Positions 1-8,372 of a stretch of 64,000 nucleotides of DNA are shown one piece after another. Below the pieces are notes generated by a model that ran no database searches, was not told the origin of the DNA, and saw only the letters and a list, made by a program, of their open reading frames with translations. The DNA is from Hymenobacter oligotrophus. Its GTDB lineage: Bacteria > Bacteroidota > Bacteroidia > Cytophagales > Hymenobacteraceae. Every line of letters begins with the position of its first letter. Position 1 is the first letter of the stretch. The stretch lies in assembly GCF_003574965.1 (NCBI RefSeq), contig NZ_CP032317.1:2914001-2978000 (forward strand), in the 5' to 3' direction. The position numbers and the translations under genes were made by a program.

Positions 1-1139
1 AGTACGTTGGCAATCGACTGCATAAAGGGCCAGGGCGTTACCGAGTTCATTACCTGAAAATTTTCGATCCAGTTGGTGCGCTCGTCCAGAAAATCGAGGA
101 TGCGCTCCACGGGGTTGTGGGCAAACAACTCACTGAAAATTTCGCTGGTTCGCTCGCCTTCGCGCTGCATAATATCGAGCAGCAACGTGTCGAATAAGCG
201 GAATTGCCACGCGTCGCCGGTAAGGTTGGCAGGCAGCGCATCGTGGTTGGCCAGTGCTTCGGTTAGGCGCGCGGCATGCTGCTGCATGCGCAAAAAAGCG
301 TAGCCGGTGCTGGCTTTTACGCGGCCGCCGCGGGTACCTAAGTGCACCACGTGGGCGCCGCTGCGCGGCTCAAAGGGGTGGTCGGTCATCGGAATGGCCC
401 CGGCCTCGGTTTCGGCTACGCGATAGGGCCGGCCGCCTAGGTGGCTGCTGAGGTATTGGCGCAGGGGCTGCTCGTACTCGGCCTGCGGCAACAGCGTGCC
501 CGAAAACAAGGTGTACTCTACCAAGGCCCGCCTAGGTGAAAACGGCAATACGTACACAAAACGGCACTCGTGGTGTTGGGGCACCCGGAAGTCCATGAAC
601 ACCGGCGTACTGGTGTCGAACGCGTCGTAATCGGTTTCAACTTCCCAGCCTACAAAGTGCTGCCAGAGGTAGCGCTTGTCGGCGCGCAGCTCGGGCTTGG
701 GCGGGCGGCTATCGAAACCCAACCGGGCACTAAAGCTGCCAGCGGAAGTATGAGCCACCACGCCAGTGGGCGTATTCTCGAGCTGCTCTACGCTGGCTTG
801 CACCAGCGTAAACTGCCCGGGGCGGGTACCTAGGGCTTGTTGCACAAAGCGGTAGAAGTCCAGCCCGCGCAAGGTGCAATAGCGGTGCCGCCGCAAGGGC
901 AATACCACATCAATTTGCGGGCTCCGAAACGCGAGTTGCCGCCACTCGGCTGCCAGCACGGCGTCGTAGGGCGTGGGCCGGTCCGTCCAGAACGACCAAG
1001 TGCGGTCGTTTTGGTTTTTCGCTTCGGGCTCGAGCAGCAGCACGCGCTTGTGGCGCAAACGGGTCTCCTGGCTGATGTAGTAGGCCAAGCTTAGCCCGGC
1101 CGCGCCGCCGCCGGCAAGTAGGTAGTCGAAATCAGCCAT
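1..1139 (-). CDS. crtY: Lycopene cyclase, CrtY/CrtL type (3' end cut by window edge)
   Basis: The reading frame opens with ATG at 1139 and runs off the left edge after about 379 codons, so only the last few residues should be missing. An N-terminal dinucleotide-binding glycine motif (GGGAAG, residues 10-15) is followed by NDRTWSFW (residues 44-51), typical of lycopene cyclases, and a C-terminal FLDERTNW segment near residue 350. By family knowledge the enzyme cyclises the ends of lycopene to beta-ionone rings in carotenoid synthesis, acting at the membrane. No other carotenoid gene is visible, though more could lie beyond the left edge. Family assignment is good; whether it makes one or two rings cannot be told. 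Confidence 0.88.
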   Translation of the reverse strand, partial: MADFDYLLAGGGAAGLSLAYYISQETRLRHKRVLLLEPEAKNQNDRTWSFWTDRPTPYDAVLAAEWRQLAFRSPQIDVVLPLRRHRYCTLRGLDFYRFVQQALGTRPGQFTLVQASVEQLENTPTGVVAHTSAGSFSARLGFDSRPPKPELRADKRYLWQHFVGWEVETDYDAFDTSTPVFMDFRVPQHHECRFVYVLPFSPRRALVEYTLFSGTLLPQAEYEQPLRQYLSSHLGGRPYRVAETEAGAIPMTDHPFEPRSGAHVVHLGTRGGRVKASTGYAFLRMQQHAARLTEALANHDALPANLTGDAWQFRLFDTLLLDIMQREGERTSEIFSELFAHNPVERILDFLDERTNWIENFQVMNSVTPWPFMQSIANV

Positions 1140-1263
1140 AGGGGTTGTCACAGGCACAAAAGAACAGCGCGGGCTAAATTGTTTGGGCAAGCTACGCACA
1201 GCGGCCTAGGTGTCCTCGGGCTCATACGCAGCTTGGGCACCTAGGGCAACTGCCTTGGCAAAC

Positions 1264-1293
1264 AAAAGCGGCCCCGGTGAGTACCAGGGCCGC
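1264..1293 (-). terminator. Rho-independent terminator of the LOG-family gene
   Basis: Read on the minus strand, a GC-rich stem (GCGGCCC pairing with GGGCCGC, extended by TGGT/ACCG) is followed by TTTTGTTT. It lies 29 bases past the stop codon of the gene at 1322-2185. Confidence 0.75.
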
Positions 1294-1321
1294 CCAAACA
1301 GAGCAGTAGCTGCGCCGAGCC

Positions 1322-2185
<864 letters not shown>

Positions 2186-2397
2186 AGCCACGCTGATGAA
2201 GTAAGGGGCTTGCCGACGGGCTTGCGCAACCGCGCGGTTGCAGGCGCGGCAAACCGGGTAAGTGGAAAGGTGGGAAAAGAAAGGGCAAAAAGAAAGCCGC
2301 CCTGCCCCTACGGACACGGCGACCAAAAGTATGAGCGGCCAAGTTAACAATTTGTTAACATTGCGCTAGTCATATAGTTAAATTGTTAAGCGCCTGC

Positions 2398-2433
2398 CCA
2401 TCATCCTGGACCTAAGCGAATGACCTTATCACG
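2398..2433. repeat. Degenerate copy of the GTCAT-type intergenic repeat
   Basis: The segment reads as ATCATCCTGG followed by AAGCGAATGACCTTATCACG. It resembles the unit at 2599-2635 in inverted orientation (CATCCTGA, then CGAAGGACCTTGTCAC). It has no coding potential. Confidence 0.5.
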
Positions 2434-2490
2434 TTGGGACCTCACTCCCTGTCCCCTCTTCCGAAGATAGGTGGAGTGTGTATTATCCGG

Positions 2491-2530
2491 CGTCATCACG
2501 CAAGATGTCTCGATTGCGCTCGACATGACG
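2491..2530. repeat. Imperfect palindromic intergenic repeat, CGTCAT...ATGACG
   Basis: A 40-base unit starts with CGTCAT and ends with ATGACG. Its inner part (GATGTCTCGATTGCGCTCGACAT) is partly self-complementary. It belongs to the same GTCAT/ATGAC-bounded class seen at 2599-2635, 29226-29262 and 55081-55125. Confidence 0.6.
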
Positions 2531-2598
2531 GATTAGCCCTAGGTCGTCAGGATTCCTTTCACTTTGGAGGAGGCAGGCAGGCCCTGACGTTTGCAAGC

Positions 2599-2635
2599 GT
2601 GACAAGGTCCTTCGGCTGGCGCCTCAGGATGACAG
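2599..2635. repeat. Intergenic repeat, GTGACAAGGTCCTTCG...CAGGATGACAG
   Basis: The unit reads on the minus strand as CTGTCATCCTGAGGCG, then CGAAGGACCTTGTCAC. This form often recurs between genes in Hymenobacter-like genomes (from memory, not checked). A degenerate inverted copy lies at 2398-2433. Confidence 0.6.
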
Positions 2636-2686
2636 GTGTAATTGCGTGCAGTGCCAAACGGCTTACCACGCGCGGCGCAACGCCCG

Positions 2687-3949
2687 TTACTTCGAGCGGA
2701 TGGCAATTACAGGGTCCATCATGGAGGCGATTACCGCCGGCACGATGCCCGAAATCACCCCAATCAGCACCGACAGGCCCAGGCCCAGGGTAATGCGGTT
2801 CAGTGACATCGACACCTTGAGGGCATCTTGCGGCACCAGCGTAACCAGCCACACCAAGAACAAGCCGGCCGCGCCGCCCACCAAGCATAGAAACACTGCT
2901 TCGAACAAAAACTGCGACAGGATAAACAAGTTGTTGGCGCCAAGCGACTTCTGAATACCGATGATGTTGGTGCGCTCTTTCACCGACACAAACATGATGT
3001 TGGCAATGCCGAATCCGCCCACCAAAATGGCAAACGAGCCAATAACGGCGCCCGCCACCCCAATCACGCTGAAGAGCTTGGTAATGGCGTCGGCCAGCAT
3101 TTCGGGTCGGTTTAAAGCAAAGTCGTCCTCTTCGCGCGGTTTCAGACCCCGGATGTTGCGCATGGCGCCGCGCACCTCGGCCTCTAGGTTCAGCAGGCCG
3201 GGGTCGTCGTCGGTACCCTTAACGCCGATGGTAGCCTGCGCGCCGCCCAGGCTGCCGGTGCTCAGGGCAAACATTTTGGTGAAGGCACCTAGGGGCAGCA
3301 GGCAGTTGGTGTCGTTGCTGGGCGTATCGAGCAGCTTTTTGCCCTCTTTCTCCATCACGCCCACAATGGTAAATTTCTGGCCCTGCGTCCGGAATTCGCG
3401 CCCTAGGGCCGAGCCGTTGGGGTATAGGTTGTGGGCAATGTCATAACCCACCACGGCCACATTGCGCGAGGCATCCACCTCCTGCGCAGTAAAGTAGCGT
3501 CCTTCTTGGATAGGCACGCTCGATACGGAGCGGTAATCGAACGTAATACCTTGCAGGGCAATGCCCTCTACGCTATTGGTACCTGCTTTAAGGGTATTGC
3601 CGCCGCGGGCCGCAAACACGGCCACGCCGCGGTGGTTTTCGGGCGTGAGGCGGCGCTGCAGTTCGCGGAACTCGCGAATAGAGGGGTTGGGCCGGTTAAA
3701 GTACTTCCACCACGGGTAGTCGCCACCAAAAGCCCAGGGCCACTTCTGCACGTAAATCACCTTGTCGCCCACGAAGTTCATGCTCTGCCGGATATTCGCC
3801 TCGAGCGAATCGACCACCGTGAACACCGAAATGATGGCGAAAATACCCACCGTAACGCCCAGCAACGACAGCACCGTGCGCAGCAGGTTGGCGCGCAGGG
3901 CCTGCCAGGCAAAGCGTAAACTCTCGAACAACAGGCGCAACGATTTCAT
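2687..3949 (-). CDS. ABC transporter permease, MacB/FtsX type
   Basis: The protein is about 420 residues from the ATG at 3949; a GTG three codons earlier is a possible alternative. A first membrane segment (about residues 20-43, LLRTVLSLLGVTVGIFAII) is followed by a roughly 230-residue periplasmic MacB-core region. Three C-terminal membrane segments form the FtsX domain, including a GGFGIANIMFVSVKERTNII stretch typical of the family. Such permeases work with a cytoplasmic ATPase in lipoprotein release, peptide or drug export, or mechanotransmission. No ATPase gene lies nearby, so the partner must be encoded elsewhere. The substrate cannot be inferred. Confidence 0.87.
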   Translation of the reverse strand: MKSLRLLFESLRFAWQALRANLLRTVLSLLGVTVGIFAIISVFTVVDSLEANIRQSMNFVGDKVIYVQKWPWAFGGDYPWWKYFNRPNPSIREFRELQRRLTPENHRGVAVFAARGGNTLKAGTNSVEGIALQGITFDYRSVSSVPIQEGRYFTAQEVDASRNVAVVGYDIAHNLYPNGSALGREFRTQGQKFTIVGVMEKEGKKLLDTPSNDTNCLLPLGAFTKMFALSTGSLGGAQATIGVKGTDDDPGLLNLEAEVRGAMRNIRGLKPREEDDFALNRPEMLADAITKLFSVIGVAGAVIGSFAILVGGFGIANIMFVSVKERTNIIGIQKSLGANNLFILSQFLFEAVFLCLVGGAAGLFLVWLVTLVPQDALKVSMSLNRITLGLGLSVLIGVISGIVPAVIASMMDPVIAIRSK

Positions 3950-4105
3950 ATGCGGCACGGCTTGGGGTCAGCAATTACCCGTGAAAGGTACAACACCGAA
4001 GCTCAGCCCCGGGATTGAGCGGCCTCATCTTTCGGGCGGATTTTCACGTAGTGAAGGCTTTTCAGATTTCGAAGGGAAAGTAACGATATATCCAAGCCCG
4101 TTGCG

Positions 4106-4113
4106 TACTTTTG
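4106..4113 (+). promoter_or_regulatory. Probable -7 element upstream of queA (TACTTTTG)
   Basis: The octamer matches the Bacteroidota -7 consensus TAnnTTTG and lies 57 bases before the queA start. A clear -33 TTG at the expected spacing is not obvious. Confidence 0.55.
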
Positions 4114-4169
4114 CAATCCGAAAATTTTGCGTATTCTCCCCGTTTTCTTGCCTGTTCTAAACGCCGGCC

Positions 4170-5222
4170 ATGAAGCTCTCCGAGTTCAAGTTTGAATTGC
4201 CCGATAACCTGGTCGCTCAGCACCCTGCCAAAAACCGCGACGAATCGCGGCTGATGGTGGTGCACCGCGATAGTGGCCGCATCGAGCACCGTACTTTCAA
4301 AGACATCATCGAGTACTTCGACGATGGCGACGTGATGGTGGTAAACGACACGAAAGTGTTTCCGGCCCGCCTCTACGGCAACAAAGAAAAAACCGGCGCT
4401 AAGATTGAGGTGTTCCTGCTGCGCGAGCTCAACAAAGAGCTGCACCTGTGGGATGTGCTCGTGGACCCGGCCCGCAAAATCCGGGTGGGCAACAAGCTGT
4501 ACTTCGACGACGACGGCATCATGGTGGCCGAAGTTATCGACAACACCACCTCGCGCGGCCGCACGATCAAGTTTCTGTTCGACGGCCCGGAGGAGGAGTT
4601 CTACAAGGCCCTGCACGACCTAGGCGAAACCCCGCTGCCCAAGGAGTTCATCCCGCGCGACCCCGAGGCTTCCGACAAAGAGCGTTACCAGACCATTTAC
4701 GCCAAGCACACCGGCGCCGTAGCAGCGCCCTCGGCTGGCTTGCACTTCACGCGTGAGGTCATCAAGCGTCTCGAAATCAGAGGCGTAGAAATGGTGCCGG
4801 TAACCCTGCACGTAGGCTTGGGCACGTTCCGCCCGGTTGATGTGGAGGACCTGACCAAGCACAAGATGGACTCGGAAAACTTCATCGTGCCCACCGATTC
4901 GGCCACGATGGTAAACCGCGCCCTCGACCAGAAAAAGCGCGTGTGCGCGGTGGGCACCACCACCATGCGCGCCATGGAGTCTTCGGTATCAGCCAACGCC
5001 CGCCTGAAGCCGACCGAAGGCTGGACGGACAAGTTCATCTTCCCGCCCTTCGACTTTAAAATCGCCAACACGCTGCTCACGAACTTCCACATGCCCGAGA
5101 GCACGCTGATGATGATGGCCGCCGCCTTTGCCGGTTACGACCTGCTCATTGAGGCGTACCAAACGGCCATTAAGGAGAAGTACAAGTTCTTCACCTACGG
5201 CGACGCCATGCTGATTTTGTAG
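4170..5222 (+). CDS. queA: S-adenosylmethionine:tRNA ribosyltransferase-isomerase
   Basis: The 350-residue protein has full family length and begins [11 protein letters not shown], the usual QueA start. Conserved blocks include [29 protein letters not shown] and the C-terminal [13 protein letters not shown]. QueA transfers the ribosyl part of SAM to preQ1 at the wobble position of tRNA, giving epoxyqueuosine, in the cytoplasm. The gene appears monocistronic: a TAnnTTTG element stands upstream and a hairpin terminator at 5301-5340 separates it from ispD. No other queuosine gene is in the window. Confidence 0.96.
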   Translation: MKLSEFKFELPDNLVAQHPAKNRDESRLMVVHRDSGRIEHRTFKDIIEYFDDGDVMVVNDTKVFPARLYGNKEKTGAKIEVFLLRELNKELHLWDVLVDPARKIRVGNKLYFDDDGIMVAEVIDNTTSRGRTIKFLFDGPEEEFYKALHDLGETPLPKEFIPRDPEASDKERYQTIYAKHTGAVAAPSAGLHFTREVIKRLEIRGVEMVPVTLHVGLGTFRPVDVEDLTKHKMDSENFIVPTDSATMVNRALDQKKRVCAVGTTTMRAMESSVSANARLKPTEGWTDKFIFPPFDFKIANTLLTNFHMPESTLMMMAAAFAGYDLLIEAYQTAIKEKYKFFTYGDAMLIL

Positions 5223-5228
5223 TGGGGT

Positions 5229-5415
5229 CTAGGGAGCTTCGGGTCTTCAGGGCTTAGCTGTTCCGGCTCGCTGATGCTCCTTGCCAACTACTGCTTATTA
5301 CGCCGAACTTCGTTTAGTCGAGGTTCGGCGTTTTTTATTTGCACCCACTCGTCTTTTCTGTTCCTGTTCATGCTCGGCACCAAGCTTCCAAGCCCTCAAG
5401 CTCCCAAGTCCCCCA
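5229..5415. repeat. Low-complexity inverted repeat whose 3' arm enters ispD
   Basis: The arm at 5229-5257 and the arm at 5381-5415 are imperfect reverse complements: AAGCCCTGAAGACCC and AAGCTCCCTAG (minus strand of the first) match AAGCCCTCAAG and CTCCCAAG in the second. The second arm lies inside the ispD reading frame and encodes its proline-rich start. Confidence 0.5.
5301..5340 (+). terminator. Rho-independent terminator after queA
   Basis: The stem CGCCGAAC pairs with GTTCGGCG around a 14-base loop that can pair further (TTCG with CGAG), followed by TTTTTT and ATTT. It shows that the ispD frame upstream of 5370 is not translated. Confidence 0.85.
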
Positions 5416-6083
5416 GATTTGCCATCATCGTAGCGGGCGGCACCGGTACGCGCATGGGCGCCGATCGGCCCAAACAGTTTTTGGAGTTGCAGGGCGAGCC
5501 GGTGCTGCTGCACACGTTGCGCCGTTTTGCTGCCCCGGCCCTAAGTGTGCAACGCTTGGTGCTGGTACTGCCAGCCGATCAGCTGGAAGTATGGCAGGAG
5601 TTGCACGCCCGCTACGCCCCCGAGCTCCGGCACGAGGTGGTAACCGGCGGCGCTACCCGCTGGGCCTCGGTGCGCCAAGGCCTGCTGCACCTAGGTGCCC
5701 AAACCGAAGGCTTGGTAGCCGTGCACGACGGCGTGCGCCCCCTCACGCCCCTAAGCGTAATCGAAAACACGTACGCCGCGGCCGAGCAGCACGGGGCCGC
5801 CATTGCCGCCGTACCGCCCAAAGACTCGGTGCGCGGCCTATCGGCCACGGGTTCGTACGCCCTCGACCGCTCGCGCCTGCGCCTGGTGCAAACGCCGCAG
5901 TGCTTTGAGCTGGGGTTGCTGCGCCGCGCCTACCAAATGCCCGAGCTGCCCACCTTTACCGACGACGCCAGCGTGGTGGAAGACTTGCACCCCATTCAGC
6001 TAGTGCAAGGCGACTACGGCAACATCAAAATCACCACGCCCGACGACTTGCTGCTGGCCGAAGCTTTGTTGCGGCGTGGATGA
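5370..6083 (+). CDS. ispD: 2-C-methyl-D-erythritol 4-phosphate cytidylyltransferase
   Basis: The protein is 237 residues from the ATG at 5370. That start is chosen because a terminator lies just upstream. The CTP-binding signature AIIVAGGTGTRMGADRPKQF falls at residues 18-37, and VAVHDGVRP, TDDASVVE and GDYGNIKITTPDD are conserved IspD blocks. The enzyme couples methylerythritol phosphate to CTP in the non-mevalonate isoprenoid pathway, which would supply carotenoid synthesis. Residues 2-15 (LGTKLPSPQAPKSP) are low-complexity and coincide with an intergenic repeat arm, so the N-terminus may be a recent addition. No promoter is obvious in the 30 bases after the terminator. Confidence 0.93.
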   Translation: MLGTKLPSPQAPKSPRFAIIVAGGTGTRMGADRPKQFLELQGEPVLLHTLRRFAAPALSVQRLVLVLPADQLEVWQELHARYAPELRHEVVTGGATRWASVRQGLLHLGAQTEGLVAVHDGVRPLTPLSVIENTYAAAEQHGAAIAAVPPKDSVRGLSATGSYALDRSRLRLVQTPQCFELGLLRRAYQMPELPTFTDDASVVEDLHPIQLVQGDYGNIKITTPDDLLLAEALLRRG

Positions 6084-6171
6084 GTGGATGAGTGTATTTG
6101 CGGGGTGGCGGGAGGTTGCGAACGGGTGGCTACTTTTACAGCTCCTCATCTGCTCATTTACTCACCCACTG
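6076..6171. repeat. Imperfect inverted repeat between ispD and the hydratase gene
   Basis: The arm at 6076-6094 (GTGGATGAGTGGATGAGTG) is an imperfect reverse complement of the arm at 6142-6171 (CTCATCTGCTCATTTACTCA, then CCCACTG). The ispD stop codon lies inside the first arm. Confidence 0.5.
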
Positions 6172-6182
6172 ATCCTAACCAG

Positions 6183-6983
6183 ATGCCCGATTACACCTGC
6201 CTGCTCTACGAGGTACGTCCCGATGGCGTGGCTACCATTACCCTTAACCGCCCCGACGTTTTCAACGCCTTCAACGACGCGCAGAGCTACGAACTGCAAG
6301 ACGCCCTGAAGCAGGTAGCCCGCGATGCGCAGGTGCGCGCTGTGGTGCTCACGGGGGCGGGCCGCGCGTTTTGCTCGGGCCAGGACTTGAAGGCATCGCA
6401 GCAGGTGGCGGCCGAGGGCGGCCAACGCTCGTTCTACGATTCGCTCCACAAGCGTTACAACCCTATTATCCGGGCCATGCGCGCGCTGCCCAAACCCATC
6501 ATCTGCCGCCTCAACGGCGTGGCGGCCGGCGCGGGCTGCTCGCTGGCCCTGGCCTGCGACGCCATCGTGGCTTCGGCAGAGGCTTCGCTTATTGAGGTAT
6601 TTATCAACATCGGGCTGGTGCCCGATTCGGGTTCGTCGTACTTCTTGCCGCGCATTGTAGGCTCGCTGAAGGCCTTCGAGCTGTGCACGCTGGGCTCCAA
6701 AGTACCCGCCGACGAGGCCCTGCGTTTGGGCTTGGTAAACCAAGTAGTAGCGCCCGAACAACTCGACGAGGCTACCTACGACCTGGCTGCGCGCTACGCC
6801 GCCGCGCCCACCAAAGCCATTGGCCTGATCAAACAAATGCTTAACAAATCGGGCGCGGCCTCGCTCGACGAGATGCTCGATTACGAAGCCTACTGCCAAC
6901 AAATTGCTGGCGAAAGCGCCGACTACCAAGAGGGCGTGCAGGCCTTCAGCGAAAAGCGCAAGCCCGTGTTCCGAGGCCAATAA
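6183..6983 (+). CDS. Enoyl-CoA hydratase/isomerase family protein (PaaG-like)
   Basis: The protein is 266 residues from the ATG at 6183; the frame is open further upstream but crosses a repeat. Crotonase-fold marks are present: LNRPDVFNAF, GRAFCSGQDLK (residues 60-70), the oxyanion-hole stretch NGVAAGAGCSLALACD (111-126) and IGLVPDSG (143-150). The Asp in GLVPDSG rather than a Glu is the pattern seen in PaaG, which isomerises ring-epoxide phenylacetyl-CoA. No other phenylacetate gene is present, so a general role in acyl-CoA metabolism is equally possible. Confidence 0.86.
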   Translation: MPDYTCLLYEVRPDGVATITLNRPDVFNAFNDAQSYELQDALKQVARDAQVRAVVLTGAGRAFCSGQDLKASQQVAAEGGQRSFYDSLHKRYNPIIRAMRALPKPIICRLNGVAAGAGCSLALACDAIVASAEASLIEVFINIGLVPDSGSSYFLPRIVGSLKAFELCTLGSKVPADEALRLGLVNQVVAPEQLDEATYDLAARYAAAPTKAIGLIKQMLNKSGAASLDEMLDYEAYCQQIAGESADYQEGVQAFSEKRKPVFRGQ

Positions 6984-7242
6984 ACATGCCGGCTCCCAAG
7001 GCCCACAGCCTGCTCCGCTACCTAGGGGAGGCTGTTTTTTTGCTGGCTGCTGGGGGTTTGCGCGCTACGTGTGCCTACCTGGGCGGCCTTGCCGAGGCCT
7101 TGCCGCGGGTGGCTTAGGGTACCGATACAAAATCTCCGCGCCCACACGTAGCCCTGACCTCCGCTTTTGCGTACATGCCATCCGCGGCCTGCCCCAAAAG
7201 CAGGCAAGTAGCTAAGCCAAAACCCTACTCATTTTACCCGCT

Positions 7243-7605
7243 ATGGAAAATCAACTCCAGCAAAACCTCGACAAAATCATGCCCGAGGACCTGGCCCGCA
7301 CTTTCGAAAGTGCTTACCACGTGATTCAAGGCAACAACGACCACATGGAAGACCTGCTGCGCCACGGCGGTGCCCTGCTGCGCAAAGCCAGCCAGCGCTT
7401 CACGCCCACGCAGCTCGTGCTCGGCATTGCGGTGCTGGCCGTTGGTACGGTAATCGTACTCACGAAGTACTCCGACCAGATTCAGGACGCCATTGAGGAC
7501 CTGACCGACGGCGACGACAACAACGGCCAGCAAAACCGCGGCGGCGCACAGGCCAAAAGCAAGCCCGCTCAGCAAGGTCAGCAAGGTCAACAAGGCCAGC
7601 ACTAA
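7243..7605 (+). CDS. Small single-span membrane protein, function unknown
   Basis: The 120-residue protein has a polar N-terminal region (1-65), one predicted membrane segment (about 67-85, LVLGIAVLAVGTVIVLT) and an acidic then Gln/Gly-rich tail with a repeated QQGQ motif (about 109-119). There is no signal peptide, and no family is recognised. The gene stands alone, 259 bases after the hydratase gene, and is closed by a strong terminator. Base composition and codon use match its neighbours, so it is likely real. Confidence 0.75.
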   Translation: MENQLQQNLDKIMPEDLARTFESAYHVIQGNNDHMEDLLRHGGALLRKASQRFTPTQLVLGIAVLAVGTVIVLTKYSDQIQDAIEDLTDGDDNNGQQNRGGAQAKSKPAQQGQQGQQGQH

Positions 7606-7623
7606 CGCATAAAGCGCTCATTA

Positions 7624-7670
7624 CCAAAAGGCCCGCTCCGGAACATTGGTTTCCGGGGCGGGCCTTTTGG
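7624..7670. terminator. Strong hairpin terminator
   Basis: A 19-base arm at 7624-7642 (CCAAAAGGCCCGCTCCGGA) pairs with 7652-7670 with one G-U pair. It follows the stop codon of the preceding gene by 18 bases. The flanking A and T runs make it usable on both strands. Confidence 0.85.
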
Positions 7671-7715
7671 CGTGTTCACATCATCATGTGATTGCACTTA
7701 GCCATCATCAGGCTG

Positions 7716-7723
7716 TAATCTTG
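7716..7723 (+). promoter_or_regulatory. Possible -7 element (TAATCTTG) for the first basic small protein
   Basis: The octamer differs from TAnnTTTG at one position and lies 49 bases before the ATG at 7773. No clear -33 partner was found. Confidence 0.4.
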
Positions 7724-7772
7724 CAGCACAAATAATCCATACCAAACCCACAAAGTACCACGCTCCACTGCT

Positions 7773-7982
7773 ATGAAAACCTTTTGCTTCAGCCTGATTT
7801 TCGCCGTGTTGGCCGCTGCTCCGTTCGAGGCTACTTACGCCGCGCCAACCGCTACCCCCGAAACCACCACCCACCTGGCCGCCGACACCGAAGATTTGGG
7901 CGGCGGCTACAAGCTCAAGCGCAAAAAGCGCAAGAAAAACCGTGCGATGCGCCGCTACCGCCGGTTGCGCGGTTTGCGGTAA
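7773..7982 (+). CDS. Tiny secreted, strongly basic protein (paralogue 1)
   Basis: The 69-residue protein has a Sec-type signal peptide (about residues 1-23, ending TYAA). A short Thr/acidic stretch follows, then a LGGG motif, then a tail in which 15 of the last 23 residues are Lys or Arg (KLKRKKRKKNR, then RYRRLR). The gene at 8158-8367 encodes a clear paralogue with the same architecture and the shared core LGGG.K.KRKKRKKNR. No family is recognised. It could be an envelope, polyanion-binding or antimicrobial-type peptide, but this is speculation. A hairpin terminator follows at 8024-8061, so the two genes are separate units. Confidence 0.75.
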   Translation: MKTFCFSLIFAVLAAAPFEATYAAPTATPETTTHLAADTEDLGGGYKLKRKKRKKNRAMRRYRRLRGLR

Positions 7983-8023
7983 GCCATTGAGCTTATCGAA
8001 ATCGGTAAAACCTACCACTTACG

Positions 8024-8061
8024 GCCCCGGTTCAGGATGGATACCTGGATCGGGGTTTTTA
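8024..8061 (+). terminator. Terminator between the two basic-protein genes
   Basis: CCCCGGTTCAGG pairs imperfectly with CCTGGATCGGGG around a short loop and is followed by TTTTTATTTC. Confidence 0.8.
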
Positions 8062-8098
8062 TTTCTTTTCATATAAATACTTGTATTTATTTATTGTA

Positions 8099-8106
8099 TA
8101 ACTTTG
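8099..8106 (+). promoter_or_regulatory. -7 element TAACTTTG upstream of the second basic small protein
   Basis: The octamer is an exact match to TAnnTTTG. It sits in a markedly AT-rich 60-base stretch (8055-8115) and lies 52 bases before the ATG at 8158. A TTG at 8081-8083 could serve as a -33 element with short spacing. Confidence 0.6.
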
Positions 8107-8157
8107 ATTAGCACAACAGTAACCCGATACAACACCAACTACTAACCAACTCACCCC

Positions 8158-8367
8158 ATGAAATTAATTTGCTACGCGCTATTGCTGGCGGTGCTGGCCT
8201 CGGTGCCGGCCGAAGCCGCCGTTTCCGAAACCACCGACGCAGCGGCTGCCTCTACCGCCGTATTAAAAGCCGACGAGCTGGGCGGCGGCGACAAGTTTAA
8301 GCGCAAAAAGCGCAAGAAGAACCGCACCGCCATGCGCCACCGCCGTCAGCGGCAACGCATGCGCTAA
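8158..8367 (+). CDS. Tiny secreted, strongly basic protein (paralogue 2)
   Basis: The 69-residue protein begins with a signal peptide (about residues 1-20, ending AEA). A short Ala/Thr-rich, mildly acidic segment follows, then LGGGDKFKRKKRKKNR and a tail with 15 Lys/Arg in 24 residues. Its length, layout and core motif match the gene at 7773-7982, so the pair arose by tandem duplication. The signal and linker have diverged while the basic core is nearly identical, which suggests selection on the core. It has its own AT-rich promoter region. It ends five bases before the convergent SRAP gene. No function is known. Confidence 0.78.
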   Translation: MKLICYALLLAVLASVPAEAAVSETTDAAAASTAVLKADELGGGDKFKRKKRKKNRTAMRHRRQRQRMR

Positions 8368-8372
8368 GCCAC

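Larger units (their letters stand above)
2186..2686. other. Gene-free stretch with dispersed intergenic repeats
   Basis: No convincing gene is present. The 5' part (to about 2390) is the leader of the LOG gene and includes an AT-rich segment around 2340-2390 that may hold its promoter. The remainder holds three imperfect copies of short repeats bounded by GTCAT or ATGAC, listed separately. Confidence 0.7.
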
